A stretch of DNA of 64,000 bases from Flavobacteriales bacterium UBA958. GTDB taxonomy: Bacteria > Bacteroidota > Bacteroidia > Flavobacteriales_D > Crocinitomicaceae. The notes beneath the pieces were generated by a model. That model had not been told where the DNA came from, ran no database searches, and saw only the letters and a list, made by a program, of their open reading frames with translations. Below are positions 17,521-25,920 of this stretch, piece after piece. A program made the position numbers and the translations under genes. Within the stretch, counting starts at the first letter, position 1, and the number at the start of each line of letters is the position of its first letter. The stretch is from contig DBCM01000014.1 in NCBI GenBank assembly GCA_002293045.1, positions 1-64,000 on the forward strand, written 5' to 3'.

Positions 17521-19249
17521 GGCCATGCGCCTCCATAAACAGATATGTTGCATCTCGGTTTAACTGTTCCTCAAGACCGATGTGATTACGCGCTGCTTTC
17601 CTCGTTAATTCTTCCATCCAAGAAGGATTGGCGCGCATTTCACGTATAATTCGTTCCTCCTCTGACTTTTGAATGATTCGCAACAACTCAAGACTTGATT
17701 TGGTTGATCTTTCTTCGAGGTCATTTATATAAATCCAGGTCTCTGAACCGCTTCTTACCTCGGGATAAGCACTCAAGTCGTTCGGTTTATAACCAAATAT
17801 AGAAAGGGTATCTATGTTTTCAACGTGTACCGCAAGTTTTACCAACTTGTTGTTCTTATTAAAATATAGGACTGGAGAGCTGTTTTTAGTAAAATTAAAC
17901 ACCCGCTGTGTTCGGGCAATAAATATCTGTGGGTCGGGATTGTACCATGATGGATGATGGTCAAGCGCCCATTTCGCAAGAGGCATGTGTTGGAGGTTAG
18001 ACCAATCAAAACGGTTATAAGGTAGATGTACACTCCATAAAATTCCTTGGGAAATTAAGGCCGAAACAAGCAGTGGAACCCGAACCCGCATTGAAAAATC
18101 ACGCATTAAATGAAACACATGAAAAAGCAAGGGTACACCCATCCATACCGCATACCGATTAACGATGGCCATTCCATGATTCCAATTGTTCATAGCAGAA
18201 ACCAATAAAGTCATTGACATTAAAACAAGCGGCATCAAATCCCAACATTCCGCTTTACGCGTTTTGATGATTTTAACCCATCGTTGCACTAACAACGCCA
18301 TATATAACAGCAGAAATAATCCTACACTTAAAATCATTCCTTGATTCAAATCTAGGTAAAACCCTATTATTCGATTCAACGTAATGTTTTCCACGGCAAG
18401 AAATCCCGCATCCTTAATCAAGCTGGTGGTACCAAATAACCCATAAAAATAGAGGGATGGAATACATATAATCAACCCATAAAGTCCATAAAGCAATAAG
18501 GGTTTAATGGCGTATCGCTGTTTATTCCATACGTATACATACATCCAAAGCAAAAGAAATACCAAGGGTTGGTTCTGCAGGGTCGCTAAGGCACATATAA
18601 GTAATGCAAGGTGAAATCGTTCTTGATTGAGAAAAATAAAACTCGCCATTAATAAAACAACCGTTGTTAGTTCAGGATGCGTCCAAGTATTATAATAAAA
18701 CGCGGCACTGAAAAACGCGGCTAAAAACAGCAATACCTCATCAAAAACAAGCTCTATACGAAGGAATAGAATTAATGTCAATAGCATTATCCAACAAGCA
18801 AGATTGGTATACTTAAAGGCATGTATGGGATGCACATTTAACAAGTCGCTTATGCCCCGAGCAGGAACGTTCAACAAGGAATAAAACACAAAATGATACC
18901 CGTAAACGTTCCCTTTCTGGTTCTGATAGAACCCCCCGAATTCTTTTCGAACCTTCGTGTTAACCGGAGCTTGAGATTCTTTTAAAAAGCGTTCAACCTC
19001 ATCAAACGCCGCAGCCTTATAATTCGATTGCCATGTTTGATGCGCCACAAAATCAGCTTTAAATGAATTAAAATCTGCAAGCTTAATGGTTGGTGTACCG
19101 TGATTATACCATGCCTCTGTGGTTAAAATATACTCGATTCCATCCCCGGTAGCATAGGGTTCTGAGTTCAAGAAATATCGAAACAAACCCAGTGTAAAAA
19201 GCAACACTACAACACCTTTAATAACCCAACCTGGCCACTTATTGAACAT
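17504..19249 (-). CDS. Polytopic membrane protein, GT-C/ArnT-like
   Basis: This 581-residue protein has about 11-12 hydrophobic segments, the first near residues 9-26, then a loop with ATGDGIEYILTTEAWYNHG, the acidic first-loop pattern seen in GT39/ArnT-like sugar transferases. After the last membrane span (about 395) comes a soluble C-terminal region of about 180 residues. I cannot assign a substrate. It is on the minus strand, overlaps yqaA by 11 bases, and faces the GT-C/UbiA/HAD unit tail to tail. Confidence 0.65.
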   Translation of the reverse strand: MFNKWPGWVIKGVVVLLFTLGLFRYFLNSEPYATGDGIEYILTTEAWYNHGTPTIKLADFNSFKADFVAHQTWQSNYKAAAFDEVERFLKESQAPVNTKVRKEFGGFYQNQKGNVYGYHFVFYSLLNVPARGISDLLNVHPIHAFKYTNLACWIMLLTLILFLRIELVFDEVLLFLAAFFSAAFYYNTWTHPELTTVVLLMASFIFLNQERFHLALLICALATLQNQPLVFLLLWMYVYVWNKQRYAIKPLLLYGLYGLIICIPSLYFYGLFGTTSLIKDAGFLAVENITLNRIIGFYLDLNQGMILSVGLFLLLYMALLVQRWVKIIKTRKAECWDLMPLVLMSMTLLVSAMNNWNHGMAIVNRYAVWMGVPLLFHVFHLMRDFSMRVRVPLLVSALISQGILWSVHLPYNRFDWSNLQHMPLAKWALDHHPSWYNPDPQIFIARTQRVFNFTKNSSPVLYFNKNNKLVKLAVHVENIDTLSIFGYKPNDLSAYPEVRSGSETWIYINDLEERSTKSSLELLRIIQKSEEERIIREMRANPSWMEELTRKAARNHIGLEEQLNRDATYLFMEAHGLNERQ

Positions 19250-19670
19250 ATAAATAAAAGAGAAGTATTAATAAATATCGAGCAAACTTACCGATAAAGA
19301 TAAAAAAGAAGGTTGGCTTCCACGCTGTTTTGAAAAACCCTAAGGCTACAGCGATTACATCACCAACAAAGGGTAACCAAGTCCCAAGGGCTAACCAAAC
19401 CCCATAGCGCTTAACCCTATCCTCCCAGCGTAAAATTTGATCTTGTGAGACGCGAATTTTGGCTAGCCATTCGGGTTTCCCCAAATAACCAATCCCATAA
19501 TTCAAATAACCCCCTAGGGTATTTCCTGCACTTGCAATACACAAACAAAGCCAGGGGTTAAATGAAAACAGCATGGCAACGAACAAGGCTTCTGAAGCCA
19601 CGGGAAGTATAGTTGCCGCCAGAAAAGAAGCAATAAACAAACCAATATATCCCCATTCAATCCAATCCAT
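19239..19670 (-). CDS. yqaA: YqaA family membrane protein (DedA/SNARE-associated-like)
   Basis: This 143-residue protein shows the YqaA layout: IASFLAATILPVASEALF, ASAGNTLGGYLNYGIGYLGK and LALGTWLPFVGDVIAVALGFF, with about 4 membrane segments. The DedA-like superfamily includes transporters that flip undecaprenyl phosphate and other lipids; YqaA's own function is not settled. Its ATG immediately follows the T run of a strong terminator hairpin (19676-19695), leaving no room for a 5' leader. Expression by readthrough from the upstream gene or from a leaderless start must be considered. Confidence 0.85.
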   Translation of the reverse strand: MDWIEWGYIGLFIASFLAATILPVASEALFVAMLFSFNPWLCLCIASAGNTLGGYLNYGIGYLGKPEWLAKIRVSQDQILRWEDRVKRYGVWLALGTWLPFVGDVIAVALGFFKTAWKPTFFFIFIGKFARYLLILLFYLYVQ

Positions 19671-19675
19671 AAAAA

Positions 19676-19695
19676 AAGGCCGGATAACCGGCCTT
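19676..19695 (-). terminator. Rho-independent terminator after the 606-residue T9SS cargo gene
   Basis: An 8-bp GC-rich perfect stem (AAGGCCGG / CCGGCCTT) with loop ATAA, followed on the minus strand by seven T. It sits 19 bases after the stop of the upstream gene, and its T run touches the yqaA start codon at 19670. Confidence 0.88.
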
Positions 19696-19714
19696 AATTA
19701 GATGTGCTTATGTA

Positions 19715-21535
19715 CTATTTTTTGGTGAATTTGCGAGTAGCAAATCCATCATTTGTTGTAATCTTCACCGTATACAAGCCTGCAGATAAATCATTAATCG
19801 ACACCTGCTCAACCGATATGCCATTGGCAGCATTGAACGATGTTTCTTTTACCTTACTTCCTGCTGCATTATAAATTGCTATTACACCTGTAGTTGCGTT
19901 GTTAATTTCCATTTTTACGTTCAACACCTCATTCGCTGGATTTGGATAAACCAAGGTAGCAATGCTTGCTGTTTCTTCGTTAATACCGATGGTTGGGTCG
20001 AAATTCAATCTTACCCAAGGAGTACCTGTTTGATAATACCATGTATTGTCGAAATAATCAAAGAAGAAGCAAGTTTGAGGTTCAGATGAACCCGCGTTAA
20101 CCACCCTCAAGCCTTGACTATATGCCCCCATAACCGCTAAATAAGTGGTGTTTGGAAGCATATTTACCGGAACATTCAACATGAGCATTTTATTTACGTT
20201 CAAATCTGCAGCGGTTACGATGTATGGATCTGATTCAGATTCAAAAACAAAGTCTCCTGTCGTGGCATCAACAGAATACAATTTCACAAAAACCTCAGTC
20301 CCTACCGTAGTACCGCTTGCACCACCTAACATTCTAACGTCAATTCCTTTTAAGGTTTGAGCGGTCCAAATGTCAAATAAGTTACCTGATTCAAAACCAT
20401 CTGCTCCGTTTGACGTGGAACCTGCTGGGGTTCCATTATCGCGGGCATAAATATAATTGGTAACACTAAATGCGGTATTCGCGATTGCGTTATTCGCAGG
20501 AACATCATCTGTTGAGTCTGCCGTTAATGCATGAACTACCGTGTAATTACCGATTGCCGCTGGAGTAAATGAATTGGCTACCGTTAGGGTAGCAGTATCT
20601 AAAGAATTAATCGTGGTTGAAGGGCTTGAAGAAGTAAATGCACCACCATTCACGTTGATACTATATTCTACGCCTGTTTGATTATTTATACCGCCGTTGA
20701 ATGCAGCAATTTCGAAATCAATAGGTGCAGTTTGGGTCGTTGGAATTTGATAATATGGAAGACCGGCTGTTCCCCAATATTTTGACGTTATACTCAGGTC
20801 GTTTGTTGGATTAGTCACAATCTTAACGTTGTCAATATACCAACCATAGGTAATCCAAACATTCGCATTTGCTGCTTGAGCCGGGAAATTCGTAGTCCAA
20901 CTAAAACGAATCCAAACGTTTCCTGGATTCGCAGGTAATATGGTTGCTAGATTTATGGTTTTAAGATCCGGATTTGTGAAAGGCGCACCCCCAGAAGCAG
21001 AAAGTACTGGTTTATCTAAATTGTTTCCAACGGAGAAAAACGTAGTACCGTCTGTACTAATTTGAATGTCTTGAAGGTCATTGAATCGGGCACCAAATTG
21101 CTCAAACTCTAAGCTCACTTGGTTCGTTCCACCGAGCGCTGCAATGTTGATTGGGTTTGCTGTTGTTAGGTTATAGGTAACGGCTAGGGCTTGCGTTCCT
21201 GGGGTTTGTGTTGGGTCACCGTTCACTAATTCCGCATAGTTTCCGCCACCAGTGGATGTGATTCCGTTAGCTGACCACCAACCATCAGAGGTGTTATTGA
21301 TGTTCCAACCAAAGTCAATTCCAGCCTGACCACTGTTGTCCACTGTCCAGTTAGCTGCGTTATCGAAATTATCAGACCATAAGGTTACACCAAGGGACTT
21401 CGTATTTGCTGCAGGTTTAGCTGTAATTGCATGCGCTGAAGGAACTAAGGCATTCGCTGTTGGGACAAGCGGCTTCTTCTGTGCATAGGCCATTGAGCCA
21501 AGCGCCACTAAAGAAAAGAGTAAAGATTTTTTCAT
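19715..21535 (-). CDS. Secreted T9SS cargo protein (type A sorting domain)
   Basis: This 606-residue protein starts with a clear signal peptide (MKKSLLFSLVALGSMAYAQ). Residues about 50-240 look like a beta-sandwich with GWNINNTSDGWWSANG and WITYGWYIDNVKIV, the pattern of MAM/choice-of-anchor-type domains in surface proteins. A second beta-rich region follows to about 520. The C-terminus is a type A T9SS domain (LVYPNPANEVLNV ... GLYTVKITTNDG, KFTKK). Extracellular or surface-attached. No enzymatic motif is visible; adhesion is a guess. It is a single-gene unit with its own terminator. Confidence 0.85.
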   Translation of the reverse strand: MKKSLLFSLVALGSMAYAQKKPLVPTANALVPSAHAITAKPAANTKSLGVTLWSDNFDNAANWTVDNSGQAGIDFGWNINNTSDGWWSANGITSTGGGNYAELVNGDPTQTPGTQALAVTYNLTTANPINIAALGGTNQVSLEFEQFGARFNDLQDIQISTDGTTFFSVGNNLDKPVLSASGGAPFTNPDLKTINLATILPANPGNVWIRFSWTTNFPAQAANANVWITYGWYIDNVKIVTNPTNDLSITSKYWGTAGLPYYQIPTTQTAPIDFEIAAFNGGINNQTGVEYSINVNGGAFTSSSPSTTINSLDTATLTVANSFTPAAIGNYTVVHALTADSTDDVPANNAIANTAFSVTNYIYARDNGTPAGSTSNGADGFESGNLFDIWTAQTLKGIDVRMLGGASGTTVGTEVFVKLYSVDATTGDFVFESESDPYIVTAADLNVNKMLMLNVPVNMLPNTTYLAVMGAYSQGLRVVNAGSSEPQTCFFFDYFDNTWYYQTGTPWVRLNFDPTIGINEETASIATLVYPNPANEVLNVKMEINNATTGVIAIYNAAGSKVKETSFNAANGISVEQVSINDLSAGLYTVKITTNDGFATRKFTKK

Positions 21536-21581
21536 GGGTTAATTTTATTTAGGTATGGTAAAAATAAGGCAAAAAATTATA

Positions 21582-22361
21582 TTATCCTTTTCTTTCTTTT
21601 AGAAAGGGAATTGATTTTCTAAGATCCTGCAGTTGAGCACTTGAAATCGTTTTTAGAATTAGGACAGCATCGTTTACCCTCGGAGGTTCAATATAGGTGC
21701 CATCGGGGGCAATTAAACACGAATGCCCCTCATATGCAATTTGATTTCCATCGATACCAACCCGATTCACGGCAGCAACATAGCATTGATTCTCTATGGC
21801 TCTAGCAACCAACAATGAATCCCAGTGAGCAATTCTTCGACTGGGCCAATTCGCAACATATACGAGCAAATCATACCGTGGATTGCCGGCTATAACTTGG
21901 TTTCTGGCTCCTTCGGGGAAACGAAGGTCAAAACAAATTTGAAGGTTAATGTTCCAACCCTTAAATGAAACAATGGTTTGACTGTTTCCCGATTCGAACA
22001 CTGCGTCTTCACCAGCAAAGGCGAATAAATGTTGTTTATCGTAGTGCGCAAGTATCGTTCCTTCTGAAATAAAAACGCCTCGATTATAGAATTTCCCCTC
22101 AGATTTAATGAGTAAAGAAGTATAAAACGCGGTGTTATATCGGTAAGATTGTTCTTTTAACCAAGAAATAGACGCTGAGTTATCCCATTCCTCCGCATGT
22201 TCCTCGGCGTTCATGCTAAATCCCGTAAAAGCCATTTCGGGAATTAATATGATGTCCGCTCCGGATTGTTTTGTAAGTGCGGATTCAATCCTGTTCTTGT
22301 TTTCCGTTGGGTTTTGCCACGCTTGGTCCAATTGAAGCAAGCCAATTACTAAATCTTGCAT
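21582..22361 (-). CDS. Omega-amidase, nitrilase family (YafV/MtnU-like)
   Basis: This 259-residue protein has the nitrilase triad: Glu 42 in PEMAF, Lys 109 in YDKQHLF and Cys 143 in QICFDLRFP. WPSRRIAHWDSLLVARAIENQ matches the YafV branch. Omega-amidases hydrolyse alpha-ketoglutaramate or alpha-ketosuccinamate made by glutamine/asparagine transaminases. The gene overlaps the aminotransferase gene by 13 bases and must be its partner, which strongly supports the assignment. Confidence 0.88.
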   Translation of the reverse strand: MQDLVIGLLQLDQAWQNPTENKNRIESALTKQSGADIILIPEMAFTGFSMNAEEHAEEWDNSASISWLKEQSYRYNTAFYTSLLIKSEGKFYNRGVFISEGTILAHYDKQHLFAFAGEDAVFESGNSQTIVSFKGWNINLQICFDLRFPEGARNQVIAGNPRYDLLVYVANWPSRRIAHWDSLLVARAIENQCYVAAVNRVGIDGNQIAYEGHSCLIAPDGTYIEPPRVNDAVLILKTISSAQLQDLRKSIPFLKERKG

Positions 22362-23476
22362 AGTTTTTCTAGGGCATTGGTGAGCGTATCGTGATCCTTA
22401 GCGAAACACAAACGAATGTGATTGAGGTCTTTCTTCGATTCATAAAATACCGAAAGAGGAATGGCCGCTACGCCGTGTTCCTTAATTAACCACACACAGA
22501 AATCCACGTCATTTTCAGTAGAAATCTGACTGTAATCAACCGTTTGAAAATAGGTGCCTTCGCAGGGTAAGCACTTAAACCTGCTCGCGGCTAGCCCTTG
22601 TCTAAAAAACCTCATTCGTTCTTCATATTCGGCGCGAATTAATGCGGGATTAAACGTGGGTAAATACTTAGAAATCGCCTCTTGCATAACCGAGTTCACA
22701 CTAAATACTAAATACTGGTGAACGTTTAATATGCGCTGCATTAAGGGCGCTGGGGCGCTCAAATAACCCATTTTCCACCCGGTAACCTGAAGCGTTTTCC
22801 CAAAAGAGGAAACCACTACTGACCGGGTCCTCAACGCCTCAAAAGCTCTGACAGAAATATGTGCGCTTGAATAGGTTAAATACTCATATACCTCATCTGA
22901 TAATATCGTAAGCTTGGGGAACCTGTTCACCAAGTCAATCAGCTGTAAAAAGTCCGCTTCTGCCCAGACACGACCGCTTGGATTGTGTGGACTATTGATT
23001 ATCAGCAATCTGGTTCTCTCGTTTACTGCCGAAATAATTGCTTGCCAATCGGGTAAAAAATCTTGCCCAAGTTCCACGTGAATCGATCTGCCTCCTACTA
23101 ACAATACTGGGGTTTCATAACAATCATAACACGGATCTAATAAAACGACCTCGTCCCCTGCGCAAACCAAGGCTTGTACCGTGGTGAAAATTGCTTGCGT
23201 GGCGCCCGCAGTAATTAAAATTTCATCCGTCGTTATTGGGTATCCGTTGTGTTGTTCAGTCCAGTGTTTGATTGCGGTTCTTAATGACAACTGCCCTTGA
23301 TACGGCGTGTATTGATGTGCTTCCCCTTGTGCCGCCTCAGAGACCGCATCACGCAGCGATTGGTCTATGGGAAAGTTAGGGAATCCTTGGGCTAAATTAA
23401 TCGCGCCATGGGCATTCGCTAATTGTGTCATTACCGAAAAAATACTTGGCGTAGAAGGGATTGAAAGAGTGGACAT
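22349..23476 (-). CDS. Methionine/glutamine-type aminotransferase (YbdL/KAT-like)
   Basis: This 375-residue protein is a fold-type I PLP aminotransferase: AINLAQGFPNFP, YTPYQGQLSLR, NSPHNPSGRVW, ILSDEVYEYL and SFGKTLQVTGWKMGY with the PLP lysine at 227. These match YbdL and kynurenine aminotransferase/glutamine transaminase K. In the known two-enzyme pathway it transaminates the methionine keto acid (KMTB) with glutamine, and the omega-amidase removes alpha-ketoglutaramate to drive the reaction. The start overlaps the upstream stop by 1 base (TAATG on the minus strand). Confidence 0.87.
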   Translation of the reverse strand: MSTLSIPSTPSIFSVMTQLANAHGAINLAQGFPNFPIDQSLRDAVSEAAQGEAHQYTPYQGQLSLRTAIKHWTEQHNGYPITTDEILITAGATQAIFTTVQALVCAGDEVVLLDPCYDCYETPVLLVGGRSIHVELGQDFLPDWQAIISAVNERTRLLIINSPHNPSGRVWAEADFLQLIDLVNRFPKLTILSDEVYEYLTYSSAHISVRAFEALRTRSVVVSSFGKTLQVTGWKMGYLSAPAPLMQRILNVHQYLVFSVNSVMQEAISKYLPTFNPALIRAEYEERMRFFRQGLAASRFKCLPCEGTYFQTVDYSQISTENDVDFCVWLIKEHGVAAIPLSVFYESKKDLNHIRLCFAKDHDTLTNALEKLCKI

Positions 23477-24927
23477 TAGTGAGATAAAAAATAGGATAAG
23501 TGAATGTCCTTCCCCAATTTAATATCGCTTGAAGTCGGAGTAAGTAAAACCGTAGGTAAAATTGGTTTATTACTCGTGGGGTCGGATAGTGAATTAACTT
23601 TCATGGTAGAAATCATAATGGGCAGGGCTGTATTGTTCAAATACACGGTAACCGGATTAGCAAAAGTTCCTGTATGGGTTCCTGAAGCGGGGGTTCCAAT
23701 AATACTTCCTCTATCTAACGTCGCAAACCATGCGGCAAAATTCGCCGAGGCGGACATCGACATTCCATTAATAAATAAGCTGCACTTACCGGTAAAGGTT
23801 CTCTTGTTTTTATTGGTCAAAAGGGGGTCATTTAATACAGTATCCACCGTGCCTTTTGGGCTGTTATAAAAATCCCATTCTTGCGCAATTGCCCCATTGG
23901 GATAATACCGCTTCGCTGTGCGTTTAAACCGCCATTTCTGAACTTTTGACAACTGCTCAAAACGGTCGTAATCACTGCGTTTGTACACGTAATTATTGCT
24001 GTATTTTGTGCCTTCGGGGACAAGAAAACTCATTACGTATTCTTGTAAAAGAATATACCCTCCCGTATTATTTCTCAAATCTATTGCTAAGGATTCAATG
24101 CTATCCGATGCAATGTGTTCGAACACCTCATCCAATCTTTTTTTAAAGGAACCAAGAGAATTCGGCGAGAATGACGAAATACTCAATACCCCTTTCTTCT
24201 CAAACCGGGTATAGGAAATTTTTGCATCCTCCCCTAAAAACTCCGAAGCCTTAAGGGCCTTTCTCAAACGCGGACGAACGATCTCTTTAGAGAGTGTGTC
24301 TTCATTGTACACGTAATGAACCTGTATTGATTTTTCAAGACTTTGGAGGTTACACAATCCGGTAATCACGTGTGTTGAAAGCTCCTCTTTGGCGTGCTCT
24401 GCATAGGCTTCAATGGGAGAAAAATCCAGCGCCCTTTGGTAAAAATACTGCGGAGGTCGTTGATTGAACGCTAACAATTCTGAACCCATTGGGATGCTTG
24501 AATTCCACGACTTAACCACAAAATAATTCGCATTGACACGGCAGAGTAAAAACGGAAGATAGTGTCGAGAAAACCTCGAATAAGATAACAACTCCCGAAC
24601 ATTAAAAAAGGTGTGTGAATCCCTGATTTCTAACAGGTAATCGTTTACAATCTGGGTGAACTCCAACAGTGTTTTGTCGGTGGCGCAACGCTGTACAGCC
24701 TGTAAAAACGACGAGTCTAGGGCCGGGGCGGTAGTATACCGATAGATATCTGGGTGAATTTCATACAGACGTTCCTTTAACTCTTTCAGGTCTTCAATAA
24801 GCGCGGATGAACAAATTTTATCCCGAACAGGATCGGTATTATGCCTAAAAACAAAGGACTTGCAAGATTGAGCAAACCCCGAGGGAAGACATAAAATAAG
24901 GCAACAATACCATAAAAAATTTCGCAT
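23476..24927 (-). CDS. Exported S41-family peptidase
   Basis: Read from ATG 24927 it has 483 residues; the longer frame begins at a TTG and only adds three residues. A signal peptide (MRNFLWYCCLILCLPSGFAQ) is followed by a helical N-terminal region. A catalytic S41 core follows: DLRNNTGGYILLQEY near residue 285, and INGMSMSASANFAAWF with the nucleophile Ser (about 390). No PDZ domain is obvious between them, as in the tail-specific-protease relatives of Bacteroidota. Leads the operon that continues with the aminotransferase and omega-amidase; the functional link is unclear. Confidence 0.8.
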   Translation of the reverse strand: MRNFLWYCCLILCLPSGFAQSCKSFVFRHNTDPVRDKICSSALIEDLKELKERLYEIHPDIYRYTTAPALDSSFLQAVQRCATDKTLLEFTQIVNDYLLEIRDSHTFFNVRELLSYSRFSRHYLPFLLCRVNANYFVVKSWNSSIPMGSELLAFNQRPPQYFYQRALDFSPIEAYAEHAKEELSTHVITGLCNLQSLEKSIQVHYVYNEDTLSKEIVRPRLRKALKASEFLGEDAKISYTRFEKKGVLSISSFSPNSLGSFKKRLDEVFEHIASDSIESLAIDLRNNTGGYILLQEYVMSFLVPEGTKYSNNYVYKRSDYDRFEQLSKVQKWRFKRTAKRYYPNGAIAQEWDFYNSPKGTVDTVLNDPLLTNKNKRTFTGKCSLFINGMSMSASANFAAWFATLDRGSIIGTPASGTHTGTFANPVTVYLNNTALPIMISTMKVNSLSDPTSNKPILPTVLLTPTSSDIKLGKDIHLSYFLSH

Positions 24928-25035
24928 TGAATACAAAAATAGAAAAGCTACGCATGTAGCCTAGATTACGAACATATTAATTTTCTTTAGTGAGTTTGTC
25001 AAACCCCTATATTTTTTAATTTAACAGCCAAAATT

Positions 25036-25920
25036 ATGATGGAGATCTTGATTGTTGGTGGCACGGGGTTTATTGGAAAAGCACTCCAAAAAACACTTGA
25101 TGGCATTCTTGTGCCGTATAAAGTTCTCAGTAGAACTCAAAAATCTGCCAGACACATTTTTTGGGACCCGGATAAGCATCAATTGGATCATACTTCATTG
25201 GGCTCCATTACCCACATTATTAATCTAGCAGGCGCGGGCATTGCAGACCAACGCTGGACGAAACAGAGGAAAGAAGAATTAAAAACTTCTCGCATCGATT
25301 CCACCGAATTCCTATACAAAGAGTGCAGTAAACACTGTCCTAAATTAATCGGTTATATCGGGATTTCAGGAGTCAATGCCTTCGGTTTTAAAGAGGACAT
25401 TTTATACAACGAGTCGCACCCATTCGGGGAGGATTTTTTATCTCAGTTAGTAGCGCAATGGGAACAAGCCCACCGGCTTTTTGAGCAACTGCCCTCATTT
25501 AGCATATTCCGTCTCGGAATGGTCTTGTCTAGTGGCGGGGGGGCGTATCGAAAAATTGCGGCACCTATGAAGTTTTACATGGGGGCTGTTCCAGGAAGCG
25601 GAAAACAGCTCGTACCTTGGATTCATTTAGACGATGTGATTGGCTTAACGTTGAAGGTCTTGCAAGGGGACGCTCTGGGATTGATTCATGTGGTAAGTGA
25701 CAATTCAAGCATGCGTGACCTAACAAAAACGATTGCCCAAAAAGAGCGTTCTATTATCCTTATCCCAAACATTCCCGCGCCAATTATTCGTTTAATTTTT
25801 GGAGAAATGGGCTTATTACTCACGGAGTCCATTCAAATTGACCACACTAAACTCGCCCAATCTGGGTATAACGTTCGATTTAATAACCTATCCGACTTAC
25901 TCTATGAAAAAGAAAACTAA
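25036..25920 (+). CDS. TIGR01777 family NAD(P)-binding epimerase-like protein
   Basis: This 294-residue protein starts with the Rossmann motif ILIVGGTGFIGKAL, then HIINLAGAGIADQRWT and YIGISGVNAFGF, with LVPWIHLDDVIGL near residue 195, the hallmark of the YfcH/TIGR01777 family. Substrate and product are unknown for the family. ATG 25036 and ATG 25039 are both possible. Its 3' end overlaps the PIN-PhoH gene by 17 bases. Confidence 0.88.
   Translation: MMEILIVGGTGFIGKALQKTLDGILVPYKVLSRTQKSARHIFWDPDKHQLDHTSLGSITHIINLAGAGIADQRWTKQRKEELKTSRIDSTEFLYKECSKHCPKLIGYIGISGVNAFGFKEDILYNESHPFGEDFLSQLVAQWEQAHRLFEQLPSFSIFRLGMVLSSGGGAYRKIAAPMKFYMGAVPGSGKQLVPWIHLDDVIGLTLKVLQGDALGLIHVVSDNSSMRDLTKTIAQKERSIILIPNIPAPIIRLIFGEMGLLLTESIQIDHTKLAQSGYNVRFNNLSDLLYEKEN

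Noticed and set aside
23504..23869. Plus-strand frame of 121 codons opposite the S41 peptidase gene
   Set aside because: The peptidase frame carries the catalytic motif over this stretch; the plus frame has no recognisable motif.
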